Shown piece by piece: positions 1 to 7,952 of a DNA stretch of 64,000 bases (position 1 is its first letter; every line of letters begins with the position of its first letter). The notes beneath the pieces are model-generated. The model ran no database searches, was not told where the DNA came from, and worked only from the letters and a program-made list of their open reading frames with translations. The stretch covers positions 1 to 64,000 of the forward strand of contig NZ_JAFFZM010000029.1 of the NCBI RefSeq assembly GCF_017676345.1, read 5' to 3'. Source of the stretch: Streptomyces smyrnaeus (lineage in GTDB: Bacteria; Actinomycetota; Actinomycetes; Streptomycetales; Streptomycetaceae). Both the position numbers and the translations under genes were made by a program.

Positions 1-135
1 AACTCGACCCGCAGGGTCGTCACCGGCCGGATTGGGGGCAGTAACGCCGAGGCGGATTGCACGTACGTCAATAGGGGGCCAAAGGCGCGGCAGGGGGGTC
101 CTAGGGGGGCGAAGCCCACCTAGCGGGGGGCCGTT

Positions 136-199
136 GGGGGGCGGAGCCCCCCGACACGACCCCTCGGCGGCAGCCGAAAACGCAAGGGGGCGTGCCCCC
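136..199. terminator. Two GC hairpins downstream of the DUF1416 gene
   Basis: Two perfect short hairpins lie here: GGGGGGC-GGA-GCCCCCC (136-152) and GGGGGC-GT-GCCCCC (186-199). They follow the stop of the leftward DUF1416 gene and would end the sulfurtransferase transcript. There is no U-tract, as is common in Streptomyces. I see no supported gene in bases 1-229. Confidence 0.5.
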
Positions 200-229
200 A
201 CAAAGCGGGCGCCCCGCCAGGGGAGGGGG

Positions 230-517
230 TCAGACGGTGATGGTGACTTCGGCCAGCCCGCCGTGCTGGGCAACCACGGTGCGGTCCGCGGTGCCGCCAG
301 GCACCAGCGCTCGGACCGTCCAGGTCCCCTCGGCCGCGTAGAAGCGGAACTGGCCGGTGGCGGAGGTGGGAACCTCCGCGGTGAACTCGCCGGTGGCGTC
401 CAGCAGCCGTACGTAGCCGGTGACGGGCTCGCCGTCACGGGTCACGTTGCCCTGGATGGTGGTCTCGCCGGGCTTGGCGGTGGAGGCGTCCGGCCCGCCG
501 GTCTGTGCTCCGCACAT
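230..517 (-). CDS. DUF1416 domain-containing protein
   Basis: A 95-residue protein of the actinobacterial DUF1416 family, recognisable from its MCGAQTGG start and a beta-rich body with GNVTRDGEPVTGYVRLLD and the C-terminal LAEVTITV. The fold looks like a small carboxypeptidase-regulatory or transthyretin-type beta sandwich (inference). It starts 32 bases after the stop of the sulfurtransferase gene on the same strand, the constant partnership of this family, so a role in the same sulfur pathway is likely, but no catalytic function is known to me. No signal peptide or membrane segment is visible. Confidence 0.85.
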   Translation of the reverse strand: MCGAQTGGPDASTAKPGETTIQGNVTRDGEPVTGYVRLLDATGEFTAEVPTSATGQFRFYAAEGTWTVRALVPGGTADRTVVAQHGGLAEVTITV

Positions 518-549
518 GGTGTTCTCCCTGGGGTCGTGTCGGGTGGTCG

Positions 550-1386
550 TCAGTTGGAGCCCAGCTCGACGGGCACGCCGACGAGGGAGCCGTACTCGGT
601 CCAGGAGCCGTCGTAGTTCTTGACGTTCTGCTGGCCCAGCAGCTCGTGCAGCACGAACCAGGTGTGCGCGGAGCGCTCACCGATGCGGCAGTAGGCGATG
701 GTGTCCTTGTCCAGGTCGACGCCCTCGGCCTCGTAGAGCTCCTTGAGCTCGTCGTCCGACTTGAAGGTGCCGTCGTCGTTGGCCGACTTCGACCAGGGGA
801 TGTTGCGGGCGCTGGGCACATGGCCCGGACGCTGCGACTGCTCCTGCGGCAGGTGCGCGGGGGCGAGCAGCTTGCCGCTGAACTCGTCGGGGGAGCGCAC
901 GTCGACCAGGTTCTTGGCGCCGATGGCGTCGACGACCTCGTCGCGGAAGGCGCGGATGGAGGTGTCCTGCGGCTTGGCCTTGTACTCGGTGGCCGGGCGC
1001 TCGGGGACCTCGGCGACCAGGTCCCGGGAGTCCAGTTCCCACTTCTTGCGGCCGCCGTCGAGGAGCTTGACGTCCTGGTGGCCGTAGAGCTTGAAGTACC
1101 AGTACGCGTAGGAGGCGAACCAGTTGTTGTTGCCGCCGTAGAGCACGACGGTGTCGTCGTTGGCGATGCCCTTGGCGGACAGGAGCTTCTCGAAGCCTTC
1201 CTGGTCCACGAAGTCGCGGCGCACCGGGTCCTGGAGGTCCTGCTTCCAGTCGATGCGGATCGCGTTCTTGATGTGGTTCTTGTCGTAGGCCGAGGTGTCC
1301 TCGTCGACCTCGACGATCACTACCTTCGGGTCGTCGAGGTGGGCCTCGACCCAGTCGGCGTCGACCAGAACGTCGCTGCGGCTCAT
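550..1386 (-). CDS. thiosulfate/3-mercaptopyruvate sulfurtransferase (rhodanese)
   Basis: A 278-residue two-domain rhodanese that moves sulfane sulfur from thiosulfate or 3-mercaptopyruvate to an acceptor through a cysteine persulfide, in the cytoplasm. The N-terminal domain (about 1-130) is inactive. The C-terminal domain (about 145-275) carries the active-site loop CRIGERS with catalytic Cys at residue 233. The length is normal for the CysA/SseA group of actinobacteria. The ATG at 1386 is preceded by the 226-base leader of the Cys-codon attenuator peptide, so expression is likely tuned by cysteinyl-tRNA supply. It is the first gene of a two-gene operon with the DUF1416 gene. Confidence 0.92.
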   Translation of the reverse strand: MSRSDVLVDADWVEAHLDDPKVVIVEVDEDTSAYDKNHIKNAIRIDWKQDLQDPVRRDFVDQEGFEKLLSAKGIANDDTVVLYGGNNNWFASYAYWYFKLYGHQDVKLLDGGRKKWELDSRDLVAEVPERPATEYKAKPQDTSIRAFRDEVVDAIGAKNLVDVRSPDEFSGKLLAPAHLPQEQSQRPGHVPSARNIPWSKSANDDGTFKSDDELKELYEAEGVDLDKDTIAYCRIGERSAHTWFVLHELLGQQNVKNYDGSWTEYGSLVGVPVELGSN

Positions 1387-1612
1387 GCTGTTACTCCTCG
1401 TGAGGTGGGTGGATGCGGCGGAGGGCGAACAGGGGTACGCGTACGGGCCGGCACCGGTGGCCGGGGCCGTTGGGAGTCGGGCGCACAGCGTGCGGGTGCG
1501 CGGGGAGAGGTACGCGGGAACTGCTCTGCGGCGTGTGTGCGCTGCGGGTACGCCGGGGCGCCGGATGCGCTGGGCGCCGCGGCGTCGGCGGAACGCGCGG
1601 ACGGTCAGCGGG
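1387..1612 (-). promoter_or_regulatory. 5' leader between Cys-leader peptide and sulfurtransferase
   Basis: This 226-base transcribed spacer holds no protein gene. By analogy with other actinobacterial Cys-codon leader peptides it should fold into alternative structures that couple translation of the upstream peptide to expression of the sulfurtransferase. I did not fold it, so the mechanism is inferred. Confidence 0.45.
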
Positions 1613-1696
1613 TCAGCGGGAGCCGCGACAGAGCATGGCGGCGATGCGGCACAGGTCCACTGCCCGGCGCTTCGTGAGGTCCGCCTGTCGCTTCAT
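1613..1696 (-). CDS. Cys-containing leader peptide (27 aa), cis-acting
   Basis: A 27-residue ORF, ATG at 1696 and TGA at 1613-1615, reading MKRQADLTKRR at its start and VDLCRIAAMLCRGSR at its end. The basic start followed by VDLCRIAAMLCR is the signature of the actinobacterial putative leader peptides placed ahead of sulfur-assimilation genes. Ribosome behaviour at the two Cys codons (residues 16 and 23) is thought to report cysteine supply. It lies upstream of the sulfurtransferase on the same strand, which fits. The protein itself probably has no other function. Confidence 0.82.
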   Translation of the reverse strand: MKRQADLTKRRAVDLCRIAAMLCRGSR

Positions 1697-1893
1697 GCGC
1701 TCGATCGTAAGGACGACGGCGGGGTCGTGTCACCGCCGATCCGCATGGTGAGATGCTTTTGTCCAGGATGCGGGAATGATCGTGGGTCGGGCGGGGCGGT
1801 GCGGCGGTGCGGGGTGGGGGAGGGCGCGGTGGGTGGACCCGGCTGTCTCGTATTCCGGGACCGGGGTCGGGTCCCGGGGGTCGGGCGGGTGGG

Positions 1894-2610
1894 TCAGCCG
1901 GCCAGCCGGACGTCGGTGCCCGTCATGGAGACGTCCACCCCGTCCTTGGTGGTCTCGACCTTCTCCAGCTTCAGCCCTTCGGGCAGGCGGTCGATCCTGC
2001 GGTCGAAGTCGATCTTCTTGCGGATCGCGTCCTCGACACCGGGGATCCGGGAGCCGGGCACCTTGTCGGCGTGCAGCCGTACCGTGTCGCCGCCGGTCAC
2101 GCTGACGGTGCTGTAGACGCTGCGCTCGACGGTGCGGCCCAGCATCGGGAGGACGGCACTGGCGGTGACCTTCACCTGGTCCTTGCCGGAGGTGCTCTTG
2201 CCGCCGTAGCTGACCTGCACACCTTCGTCGGCGGCCTTGGACAGATCCGCGTAGGAGAGGTGCACGGTGCCGGTGGCCCGCTCCGCGACCGCCGTGCCGA
2301 AGTTGTTCGACAGCCGCACGTCGTCGGCCTCCATGGTGACGTTGCTCAGTCGCACCTGGCGGTCGCTCGTCGTGGCGGTGACATCCGCCACCTCGATCTT
2401 CACCTTGTCCAGTTCCTTGGTGACGACCTGGGTGAGGAACGGGAAGCCCTCGATGGAGACGGACGGGTCGCCGGAGGAGGCTGCTCCCAGCTGCCCCTTG
2501 AGTTTCTTGGCCACCTCGTCCTCGGCCAGGTTCACCGCGATGCGGTCGGCCGCCACGAAGAGCCCGGCGAGTACCACCAGGGTCACAAGCAGTATGCGAA
2601 GTGCGCGCAT
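1894..2610 (-). CDS. DUF2993 (LmeA-like) phospholipid-binding protein
   Basis: A 238-residue protein with an N-terminal signal or anchor segment (about residues 3-22, LRILLVTLVVLAGLF) followed by the DUF2993 fold. Visible markers are VSIEGFPFLTQ (about 51-61), a repeated beta pattern and the C-terminal VDVSMTGTDVRL. Family members such as mycobacterial LmeA bind phosphatidylinositol on the outer face of the membrane. Lipid binding here is inferred from family. The ATG at 2610 is chosen because the hydrophobic segment starts there; the frame stays open further upstream but reads as shadow of the neighbouring gene. Confidence 0.85.
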   Translation of the reverse strand: MRALRILLVTLVVLAGLFVAADRIAVNLAEDEVAKKLKGQLGAASSGDPSVSIEGFPFLTQVVTKELDKVKIEVADVTATTSDRQVRLSNVTMEADDVRLSNNFGTAVAERATGTVHLSYADLSKAADEGVQVSYGGKSTSGKDQVKVTASAVLPMLGRTVERSVYSTVSVTGGDTVRLHADKVPGSRIPGVEDAIRKKIDFDRRIDRLPEGLKLEKVETTKDGVDVSMTGTDVRLAG

Positions 2611-2717
2611 CGTGTCCGTAATCCCCCCACAGTCGGCTGGCTGGCTGCGAGCGTAACCCGCAGGAAGCCTCCGCCGACCAGGGGAGGCGTGGTGCTGCTG
2701 AGGTTGGTGGGGCGTTG

Positions 2718-4130
2718 TTACAGCACGAAGCGGCCCAGCAGATAGACCGCGGGAGTGGCCAGCGTGAGGGGGAGGGCGACGCCCGCTGTCATGTGGACGA
2801 ACCGGGAGGGCCAGTCGTAGCTGGCCACCCGCAGACCCAGCAGTGCGCAGACACCGGCACCCAGGCCGATCAGCGCGGCCGGGACCGGGTCCACCCCGCT
2901 CAGCTGCCCTGTCGCCGCTCCGGCCCCCGCGGCGGCGGCGAGCGCGAACAGGATCGAGACCGGCGCGGGAAGCGGTACGGCGCGCGCCAGCGTGCCCACC
3001 GCGACGGCTGCGGCGCCCAGCGTCACGGCGTCCGGCTCGGTGGTCAGCAGCCCGGCGGCCAGCACCGTCAGACCGATGGCGGCGAAGCCGGCGGTGAGCG
3101 CGTAGAGGCGTTCGTCGGGGCTGGAGTTGTTGCGCAACTGCAGCACGAGGGACAGCACGCACCAGACACCGGTCGCGCCGAGCAGCACCGTCGGTGCGTT
3201 CCCCGGGGCTCCGGACGGCAGATGCTGCCAGCCGTCGGTCAGCAGCAGCCCGGCGTTGGCCGTCAGCCCCGCCACGAACGCGAGGGCGATGCCCTGGCGG
3301 GCGGGCCACATGCCGTTGAGCCGGTACCAGCCGGCCGCCGTCAGCGCCTGGAGCAGCACCAGGGCGCCGGCGAGCGCCCCGTTCCCCAGCGGTGCGGCCC
3401 CGGCCAGCAGTGCGGCCAGCATCGTGGTGACGGCCGCCGGCTGGAACCCGGGCGCGATGATCGGCGACCTGGTGCGCTCCCTCGCCCCGCGCGGGGCGGT
3501 GGGTGCGGAAGGGGCGGCGGTGGTCTGCGCCGCACCGGGGGCGCCTTGCGGTTGCGGGGCGGCCTGCCGGTGCTGCGAAGGGGCGGCCGGGGCGCCGTAG
3601 GGCTGGGGCTGCGGCTGTGGTTGCCGCGGGTGCGGGTGCGGGTGCGGGTGCGGGTGCTGGGGCTGGGCTTGGGGCTGAGGCATCGGCTGAGGCGCGGAGT
3701 GGTCTTCCGGTGGCAGGGGAGCGGCGGTCCCGGGCCGGGGCTGCCCGGAGGGCTCGGGGAGAGGCTGATGGGTGGCCGGGGCCTCGTGCGGGAGCGCACC
3801 GGTATGCCAGCCGGTGGCCTCGTACGTGGGGTACGGGGCCGGGGGGTGGCCGGTGGTGCTGTGCGGGCCGGGCTCGTCGATCCGGGTCACCTCGTAGGTC
3901 ACCTCGTAGGTCGGCCCGTAGGCCGGCCCGTACGAGGCCTCGTGGGAACCGTGAGCCCCGTAGGCCCCATGGGCGCCGTAGGGCTCGTACGGGGTGGGGC
4001 CGCCCTCGGTGGGTGCGGTGGCCGGCCACGGCTCGTGCGGTGGCAGCGGCTGTGCGTCGGCCTGCGGGACGGGGCGGCCGTACTCGTCGTACCCGCCGCC
4101 GTAGGGCTCCTGGTACCGGCCGTCGTTCAT
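2718..4130 (-). CDS. membrane protein with long disordered His/Pro/Gln-rich N-terminus
   Basis: A 470-residue protein of unknown function. Residues 1-215 are low complexity (Pro, Gln, Tyr, Gly) and include an HPHPHPHPHP run and QPQPQPQPYG near residue 165. From about residue 225 to the end there are about ten hydrophobic segments, so this half is an integral membrane domain. It is the third gene of a run: its ATG overlaps the stop of the MoaD-like gene by four bases (ATGA), which implies translational coupling. The His-Pro run could bind metal, but that is only a suggestion. Stop codon is TAA. Confidence 0.75.
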   Translation of the reverse strand: MNDGRYQEPYGGGYDEYGRPVPQADAQPLPPHEPWPATAPTEGGPTPYEPYGAHGAYGAHGSHEASYGPAYGPTYEVTYEVTRIDEPGPHSTTGHPPAPYPTYEATGWHTGALPHEAPATHQPLPEPSGQPRPGTAAPLPPEDHSAPQPMPQPQAQPQHPHPHPHPHPRQPQPQPQPYGAPAAPSQHRQAAPQPQGAPGAAQTTAAPSAPTAPRGARERTRSPIIAPGFQPAAVTTMLAALLAGAAPLGNGALAGALVLLQALTAAGWYRLNGMWPARQGIALAFVAGLTANAGLLLTDGWQHLPSGAPGNAPTVLLGATGVWCVLSLVLQLRNNSSPDERLYALTAGFAAIGLTVLAAGLLTTEPDAVTLGAAAVAVGTLARAVPLPAPVSILFALAAAAGAGAATGQLSGVDPVPAALIGLGAGVCALLGLRVASYDWPSRFVHMTAGVALPLTLATPAVYLLGRFVL

Positions 4131-4393
4131 CGGGCACCCCCCGCGAACGGAGGGAGCACCTCGACGGTCCCGCCCTCGCTGAGGTGGACGGTCTCGTGGG
4201 CGCGGGTGCCGACCGGGTCGCCGTCGACCAGGAAGGAGCAGCGCAGCAGTACGCGTGCGAACTCCGGCTGTTCGGCGTGGGTCTCGCGGGCGCGCCGCAG
4301 CGCGTCCGCCAGGGTGCCGGCGTCGTACGGCTCCTCGGCGGTGCCTGCCGCGGCCTTCGCCGCCGCCCAGTAGCGGATCGTGCCGCTGGCCAT
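4127..4393 (-). CDS. MoaD/ThiS family sulfur-carrier-like protein
   Basis: An 88-residue beta-grasp protein. It starts MASGTIRYWAAAKAAAG and ends VEVLPPFAGGAR. MoaD/ThiS proteins normally end in Gly-Gly, which is adenylated and thiocarboxylated. Here two extra residues, Ala-Arg, follow the diglycine, so the carrier would need trimming before use, as for QbsE-type carriers processed by a JAMM peptidase (family knowledge). It lies between the alpha/beta hydrolase gene (13 bases upstream) and the membrane-protein gene, which it overlaps by four bases. Confidence 0.8.
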   Translation of the reverse strand: MASGTIRYWAAAKAAAGTAEEPYDAGTLADALRRARETHAEQPEFARVLLRCSFLVDGDPVGTRAHETVHLSEGGTVEVLPPFAGGAR

Positions 4394-4406
4394 GGTGGGG
4401 TCCCTC

Positions 4407-5459
4407 TCAGCCGTCCGTGCCCTCGGTGGCGTCCTGTGTGTGGCCCGGTGTCGGTTCCGTCGTGCTGTCGGCGGCGCGTGGGCCGTGCGCGTCGCGGCTC
4501 CCATGATGGGGCCTCGCGGCGGGTGCGCGTAGCCGGGTGGCCGCCCAGTCACCGATCTTCTCCAGCAGCGCGGCGCCGGCGGAGTTCTCGGCGTGGCCGA
4601 AACCGGGCAGCAGCCACAGCTCGGACGACTCCGGGTGCGCCGCGTCCGCGAGTGCGAGGGGGTGGTCGAGCGGGAAGTACGGGTCCTGGTCGCCGTGGAC
4701 GACCAGCAGCGGCACCGGGGCGAGCAGCGGGGCCGCGGCGACGGGGGAGAGCGGAACCGGGTCCCAGTCCCGGTGGTGGACGCGGGTGCGGAGCCCGTAG
4801 CGGGAGACGAGGCGGCCGAGCGGATGCTGGATCGCCCAGTGCAGTCGGCGCATCGGTGCCGTGCCCCGGTAGTACCAGCGGGCGGGTGCGCTGACGGCGA
4901 CCACGGCGTCCGCGTGGGTGCCGCCGTGCACCGCTGCGCCGGCGTCGGCGGGCGGGGCGCCGGTGCGGAAGGCCGCAGTGCCGGTGCCACCTTCCGTGTC
5001 TCCCGTGTCAACCGGGTGCGCGACTGTGCGCCCCCTGTGCATCACAGGGCGGGAGTATGACGCTGAGTGACCGTCTCCGTGCTCCGTCCGGTGCAGCGCC
5101 CCGTGCCGCAGAACGACCGAGCCGCCCATCGAGAAGCCGACGGTCGCCACCCGGCGGTGCCCGAACGACCGCGCCCACGCCACCGCCGCCGCCAGGTCCA
5201 GCACCTCCCGGTCGCCCACCGTCGAACGCCCGCCCGAGCGGCCGTGGCCCCGGAAGGAGAAGGTCACGACCGCCGCGTGCGCGGTGAACGCGGTGGCCGC
5301 ACGGCGCAGCGCGGGCCGGTCGAGGGAGCCGGTGAAGCCGTGCGCCAGCACGATGACGCCCGGATCCCGGTCCGCTCCGCGTTCCGCGGCCCGCCCCGCG
5401 TACGGCTCGTACCGGGCCTCGATGCGGACTCCGTCCGCCGTCCGCAACTCCCTCCGCAC
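4407..5459 (-). CDS. alpha/beta hydrolase with an internal low-complexity insert
   Basis: A 350-residue alpha/beta-hydrolase, probably a cytoplasmic serine esterase of unknown substrate. Visible are the oxyanion motif HGFTGS (about 40), the nucleophile elbow GFSMGG (Ser about 110), the acid region HGDQDPYFP and the catalytic His in GFGHAENS. Between the nucleophile strand and the lid (about 123-183) there is a Gly/His/Thr-rich stretch that looks like an insertion. The GTG at 5459 is preferred to an ATG at 5534: the intervening 25 codons have poor third-position GC and the ATG has no ribosome site, whereas a purine-rich stretch precedes the GTG. Confidence 0.78.
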   Translation of the reverse strand: MRRELRTADGVRIEARYEPYAGRAAERGADRDPGVIVLAHGFTGSLDRPALRRAATAFTAHAAVVTFSFRGHGRSGGRSTVGDREVLDLAAAVAWARSFGHRRVATVGFSMGGSVVLRHGALHRTEHGDGHSASYSRPVMHRGRTVAHPVDTGDTEGGTGTAAFRTGAPPADAGAAVHGGTHADAVVAVSAPARWYYRGTAPMRRLHWAIQHPLGRLVSRYGLRTRVHHRDWDPVPLSPVAAAPLLAPVPLLVVHGDQDPYFPLDHPLALADAAHPESSELWLLPGFGHAENSAGAALLEKIGDWAATRLRAPAARPHHGSRDAHGPRAADSTTEPTPGHTQDATEGTDG

Positions 5460-5730
5460 CGCCCCCGCCTGGGCACTGTCCGTGACGCCCGGCCGGGGAG
5501 CGCGAGCGATGTCACATGCCGCTCCGACTCTCATGTGGGTATTCTGCTGGCAAGCAGGATCCGGGCAGCGTCGCCCCCGGGTCCTTTTGTGCTTTCTGGG
5601 GGTCGAGGCCGGTAGGACAGGCCGCGGCCCGGCCCTCGGGCAGTGCCGTACGAAGCAGTGCCGCCATATTCCCCCGGGCGACGGCCCGGGTGGCGCCCCG
5701 GCGCAGGGCGCCAGGAGGGAACTCGACGTC

Positions 5731-5847
5731 ATGGGCAAGCGAACCGTGCAGAACCGAGACCGGAACCGAGGCCGTTCGAAAGCGCACCAACCGGGTGGCA
5801 CCCGGAGCACGTGGTCCCTCTCCCCGAGGGCGGGTGTCACCGCATGA
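5731..5847 (+). CDS. 38-residue upstream ORF overlapping glnR
   Basis: A short ORF starting MGKRTVQNRDRNRGRSKAH, with a strong ribosome site AGGAGGG ten bases ahead of its ATG. Its TGA overlaps the glnR ATG in the sequence ATGA (5844-5847), whereas glnR has only a weak site of its own. This arrangement suggests that ribosomes finishing the ORF re-initiate on glnR. The peptide is basic, and its third-position GC (roughly 70 percent) is lower than in typical neighbours, so the peptide sequence may matter less than the act of translation. It may equally be non-functional. Confidence 0.45.
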   Translation: MGKRTVQNRDRNRGRSKAHQPGGTRSTWSLSPRAGVTA

Positions 5848-6635
5848 GTTCACTGCTTCTCCTCACCAACGCACTCCAGCCCTCCTCCGAGGTGCTGCCG
5901 GCGCTGGGACTGCTCCTGCACAATGTGCGCGTCGCCCCCGCCGAGGGCCCCGCGCTGGTCGACGCCCCGTCCGCCGACGTGATCCTCGTCGACGGCCGCC
6001 GCGACCTTCCCCAGGTGCGGTCCCTGTGTCAGCTGCTGCGCTCCACCGGGCCCGGCTGCCCCCTGATGCTGATCGTCACGGAGGGCGGGCTCGCCGCCGT
6101 GACGGCGGAGTGGGGGGTGGACGACGTCCTGCTGGAGACGGCGGGGCCCGCCGAGGTGGAGGCCCGGCTGCGGCTGGCCACCGGCCGGCAGCAGGTCGCC
6201 GCCGACGACAGCCCGATGGAGATCCGCAACGGTGATCTGTCGGTCGACGAGGCGACCTACAGCGCGAAGCTCAAGGGCCGGGTACTGGACCTGACCTTCA
6301 AGGAGTTCGAGCTGCTGAAGTTCCTGGCGCAGCACCCCGGGCGGGTGTTCACCCGGGCCCAGCTCCTCCAGGAGGTGTGGGGCTACGACTACTTCGGCGG
6401 CACCCGCACCGTCGACGTCCATGTGCGGCGGCTGCGGGCCAAGCTGGGCCCGGAGCACGAGGCGTTGATCGGTACCGTCCGCAACGTCGGCTACCGCTTC
6501 GTCTCTCCCGAGAAGGCGGCCGAGAAGAGCGAGGGCGCCAACTCCGCGGAGTCGTCCGTGGCGGATGAGGCGGAGCGCGTCGCAAGGGAGGCCGCGTCCT
6601 CATCGGGCGCTCCCTCATCCCGCAACGGCGACTAG
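5844..6635 (+). CDS. glnR: GlnR, orphan OmpR-type nitrogen regulator
   Basis: A 263-residue transcription factor, nearly identical from memory to Streptomyces GlnR, the global nitrogen regulator that controls glutamine synthetases, ammonium and nitrate uptake. Residues 1-120 form a receiver-like domain (Asp50 in VILVD, lacking the usual acidic pocket). Residues about 130-225 form the winged-helix DNA-binding domain with DLTFKEFELLKFLAQHPGRV and the RRLRAKLGPEHE recognition region. No kinase gene adjoins it, as expected for an orphan regulator. The C-terminal tail (about 230-263) is Ser/Ala/Glu-rich and variable. Its ATG overlaps a short upstream ORF. Confidence 0.93.
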   Translation: MSSLLLLTNALQPSSEVLPALGLLLHNVRVAPAEGPALVDAPSADVILVDGRRDLPQVRSLCQLLRSTGPGCPLMLIVTEGGLAAVTAEWGVDDVLLETAGPAEVEARLRLATGRQQVAADDSPMEIRNGDLSVDEATYSAKLKGRVLDLTFKEFELLKFLAQHPGRVFTRAQLLQEVWGYDYFGGTRTVDVHVRRLRAKLGPEHEALIGTVRNVGYRFVSPEKAAEKSEGANSAESSVADEAERVAREAASSSGAPSSRNGD

Positions 6636-6802
6636 CCACGTCGTACCTGTCCGGCGGCGCCGGGCCGACCCGCAGCGCGGGCGAGTTCGGCACCGCCGGA
6701 CAGGTAGCAGGCGGCTGAGCACCGTCGCGGCGGGAAAGTGCGCGGCGGGAAGTGGGCATGCGGCGGAGTGGTGAGAGGGCTCATCCCGCGTAGACTCTCG
6801 GC

Positions 6803-7879
6803 GTGGCCAAGGTGACGCGGGACGACGTGGCAAGAGTGGCGGGGACCTCGACAGCCGTTGTCAGCTATGTGATCAACAACGGTCCCCGCCCGGTCGCGCC
6901 GGCGACCCGCGAGCGGGTGCTCGCCGCCATCAAGGAGCTGGGGTACCGACCGGACCGGGTCGCGCAGGCCATGGCGTCGCGGCGCACCGACCTCATAGGC
7001 CTGGTCGTCCCCGACGCACGCCAGCCCTTCTTCGCGGAGATGGCGCACGCCGTCGAACGCGCGGCGGCCGAGCGCGGAAAGATGGTCCTGGTCGGCAACT
7101 CGGACTATCTGGACGAGCGCGAGGTGCACTATCTGCGCGCGTTCCTCGGGATGCGCGTCTCCGGCCTCATCCTCATCAGCGCGGGCCCGAGCGAGCACGC
7201 CGCGACGGAGATCGACGCGTGGGACGCCCGTGTCGTCCTGATGCACCGGCGGCCCGAGGCCATCGACGACGTCGCCGTCGTCCTCGACGACGTGGGCGGC
7301 GCCCAGTTGGCCACCCGGCATCTGCTGGAGCACGGCCACGCCTACGTGGCCTGCCTCGGCGGGACGGAGACCACCCCGGAGCACGGGGACCCGGTGACCG
7401 ATCACGTCGAGGGCTGGGCCCGGGCGATGAAGGAGGCGGGCAAGTCCGTGGAGGGCCGCCTCTTCCAGTCCCCGTTCAACCGGTACGACACCTACCGGAT
7501 CGCGCTGGACCTGCTCAGCGGCCCCGACCGGCCCACCGCGCTGTTCTGCGCCACCGACGACCAGGCCATCGGGGTGCTGCGGGCCGCGCGCGAGCTCGGC
7601 ATCGACGTGCCCGGCGAGCTGGCGGTCGCGGGGTTCGACGATGTGAAGGAGGCGGCGCTGACCGACCCTCCGCTGACCACCGTCGGCTCGGACCGCGAGG
7701 GGATGGCGAAGGCCGCCGTCGACCTGGTGCTGGACGACTCGCTGCGGATTCCCGGCGGGCGCAACGGCGGCGCCCCCGCGGCTGCCGCCGGCGGTCACGC
7801 CCAGGTCGGCAAGGGCCGGGTGCGGCAGTTCCCGTCCGGCCTCGTCGTCCGGCGCTCGTGCGGGTGCCGTCCGGCCTGA
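6803..7879 (+). CDS. LacI-family transcriptional regulator
   Basis: A 358-residue LacI/GalR repressor, GTG start. The N-terminal helix-turn-helix (VTRDDVARVAGTSTAVVSYV, about 4-23) and hinge are followed by a periplasmic-binding-protein-like effector domain from about residue 60 (TDLIGLVVPD) to about 320. The C-terminal RRSCGCRPA tail, with a Cys pair after a Gly/Ala-rich linker, is common in this subgroup. Effector and targets are unknown. It stands alone between glnR and the protease gene, so it may act at a distance. Confidence 0.9.
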   Translation: MAKVTRDDVARVAGTSTAVVSYVINNGPRPVAPATRERVLAAIKELGYRPDRVAQAMASRRTDLIGLVVPDARQPFFAEMAHAVERAAAERGKMVLVGNSDYLDEREVHYLRAFLGMRVSGLILISAGPSEHAATEIDAWDARVVLMHRRPEAIDDVAVVLDDVGGAQLATRHLLEHGHAYVACLGGTETTPEHGDPVTDHVEGWARAMKEAGKSVEGRLFQSPFNRYDTYRIALDLLSGPDRPTALFCATDDQAIGVLRAARELGIDVPGELAVAGFDDVKEAALTDPPLTTVGSDREGMAKAAVDLVLDDSLRIPGGRNGGAPAAAAGGHAQVGKGRVRQFPSGLVVRRSCGCRPA

Positions 7880-7900
7880 CGCCGACCGGAACTCGGAGCT

Positions 7901-7933
7901 TTCTCAGGGCCTCTTCAGGCCGTTCTCATATTG
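7901..7933 (+). promoter_or_regulatory. Three 11-bp direct repeats upstream of the protease gene
   Basis: TTCTCAGGGCC (7901-7911), TCTTCAGGCCG (7912-7922) and TTCTCATATTG (7923-7933) form three head-to-tail 11-base units immediately before the protease ATG at 7953. An 11-base period is typical of OmpR/PhoP-family response regulators. The regulator encoded at 9146 is the obvious candidate ligand (inference). Confidence 0.55.
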
Positions 7934-7952
7934 CGGGACCACTCTCGGTGGC

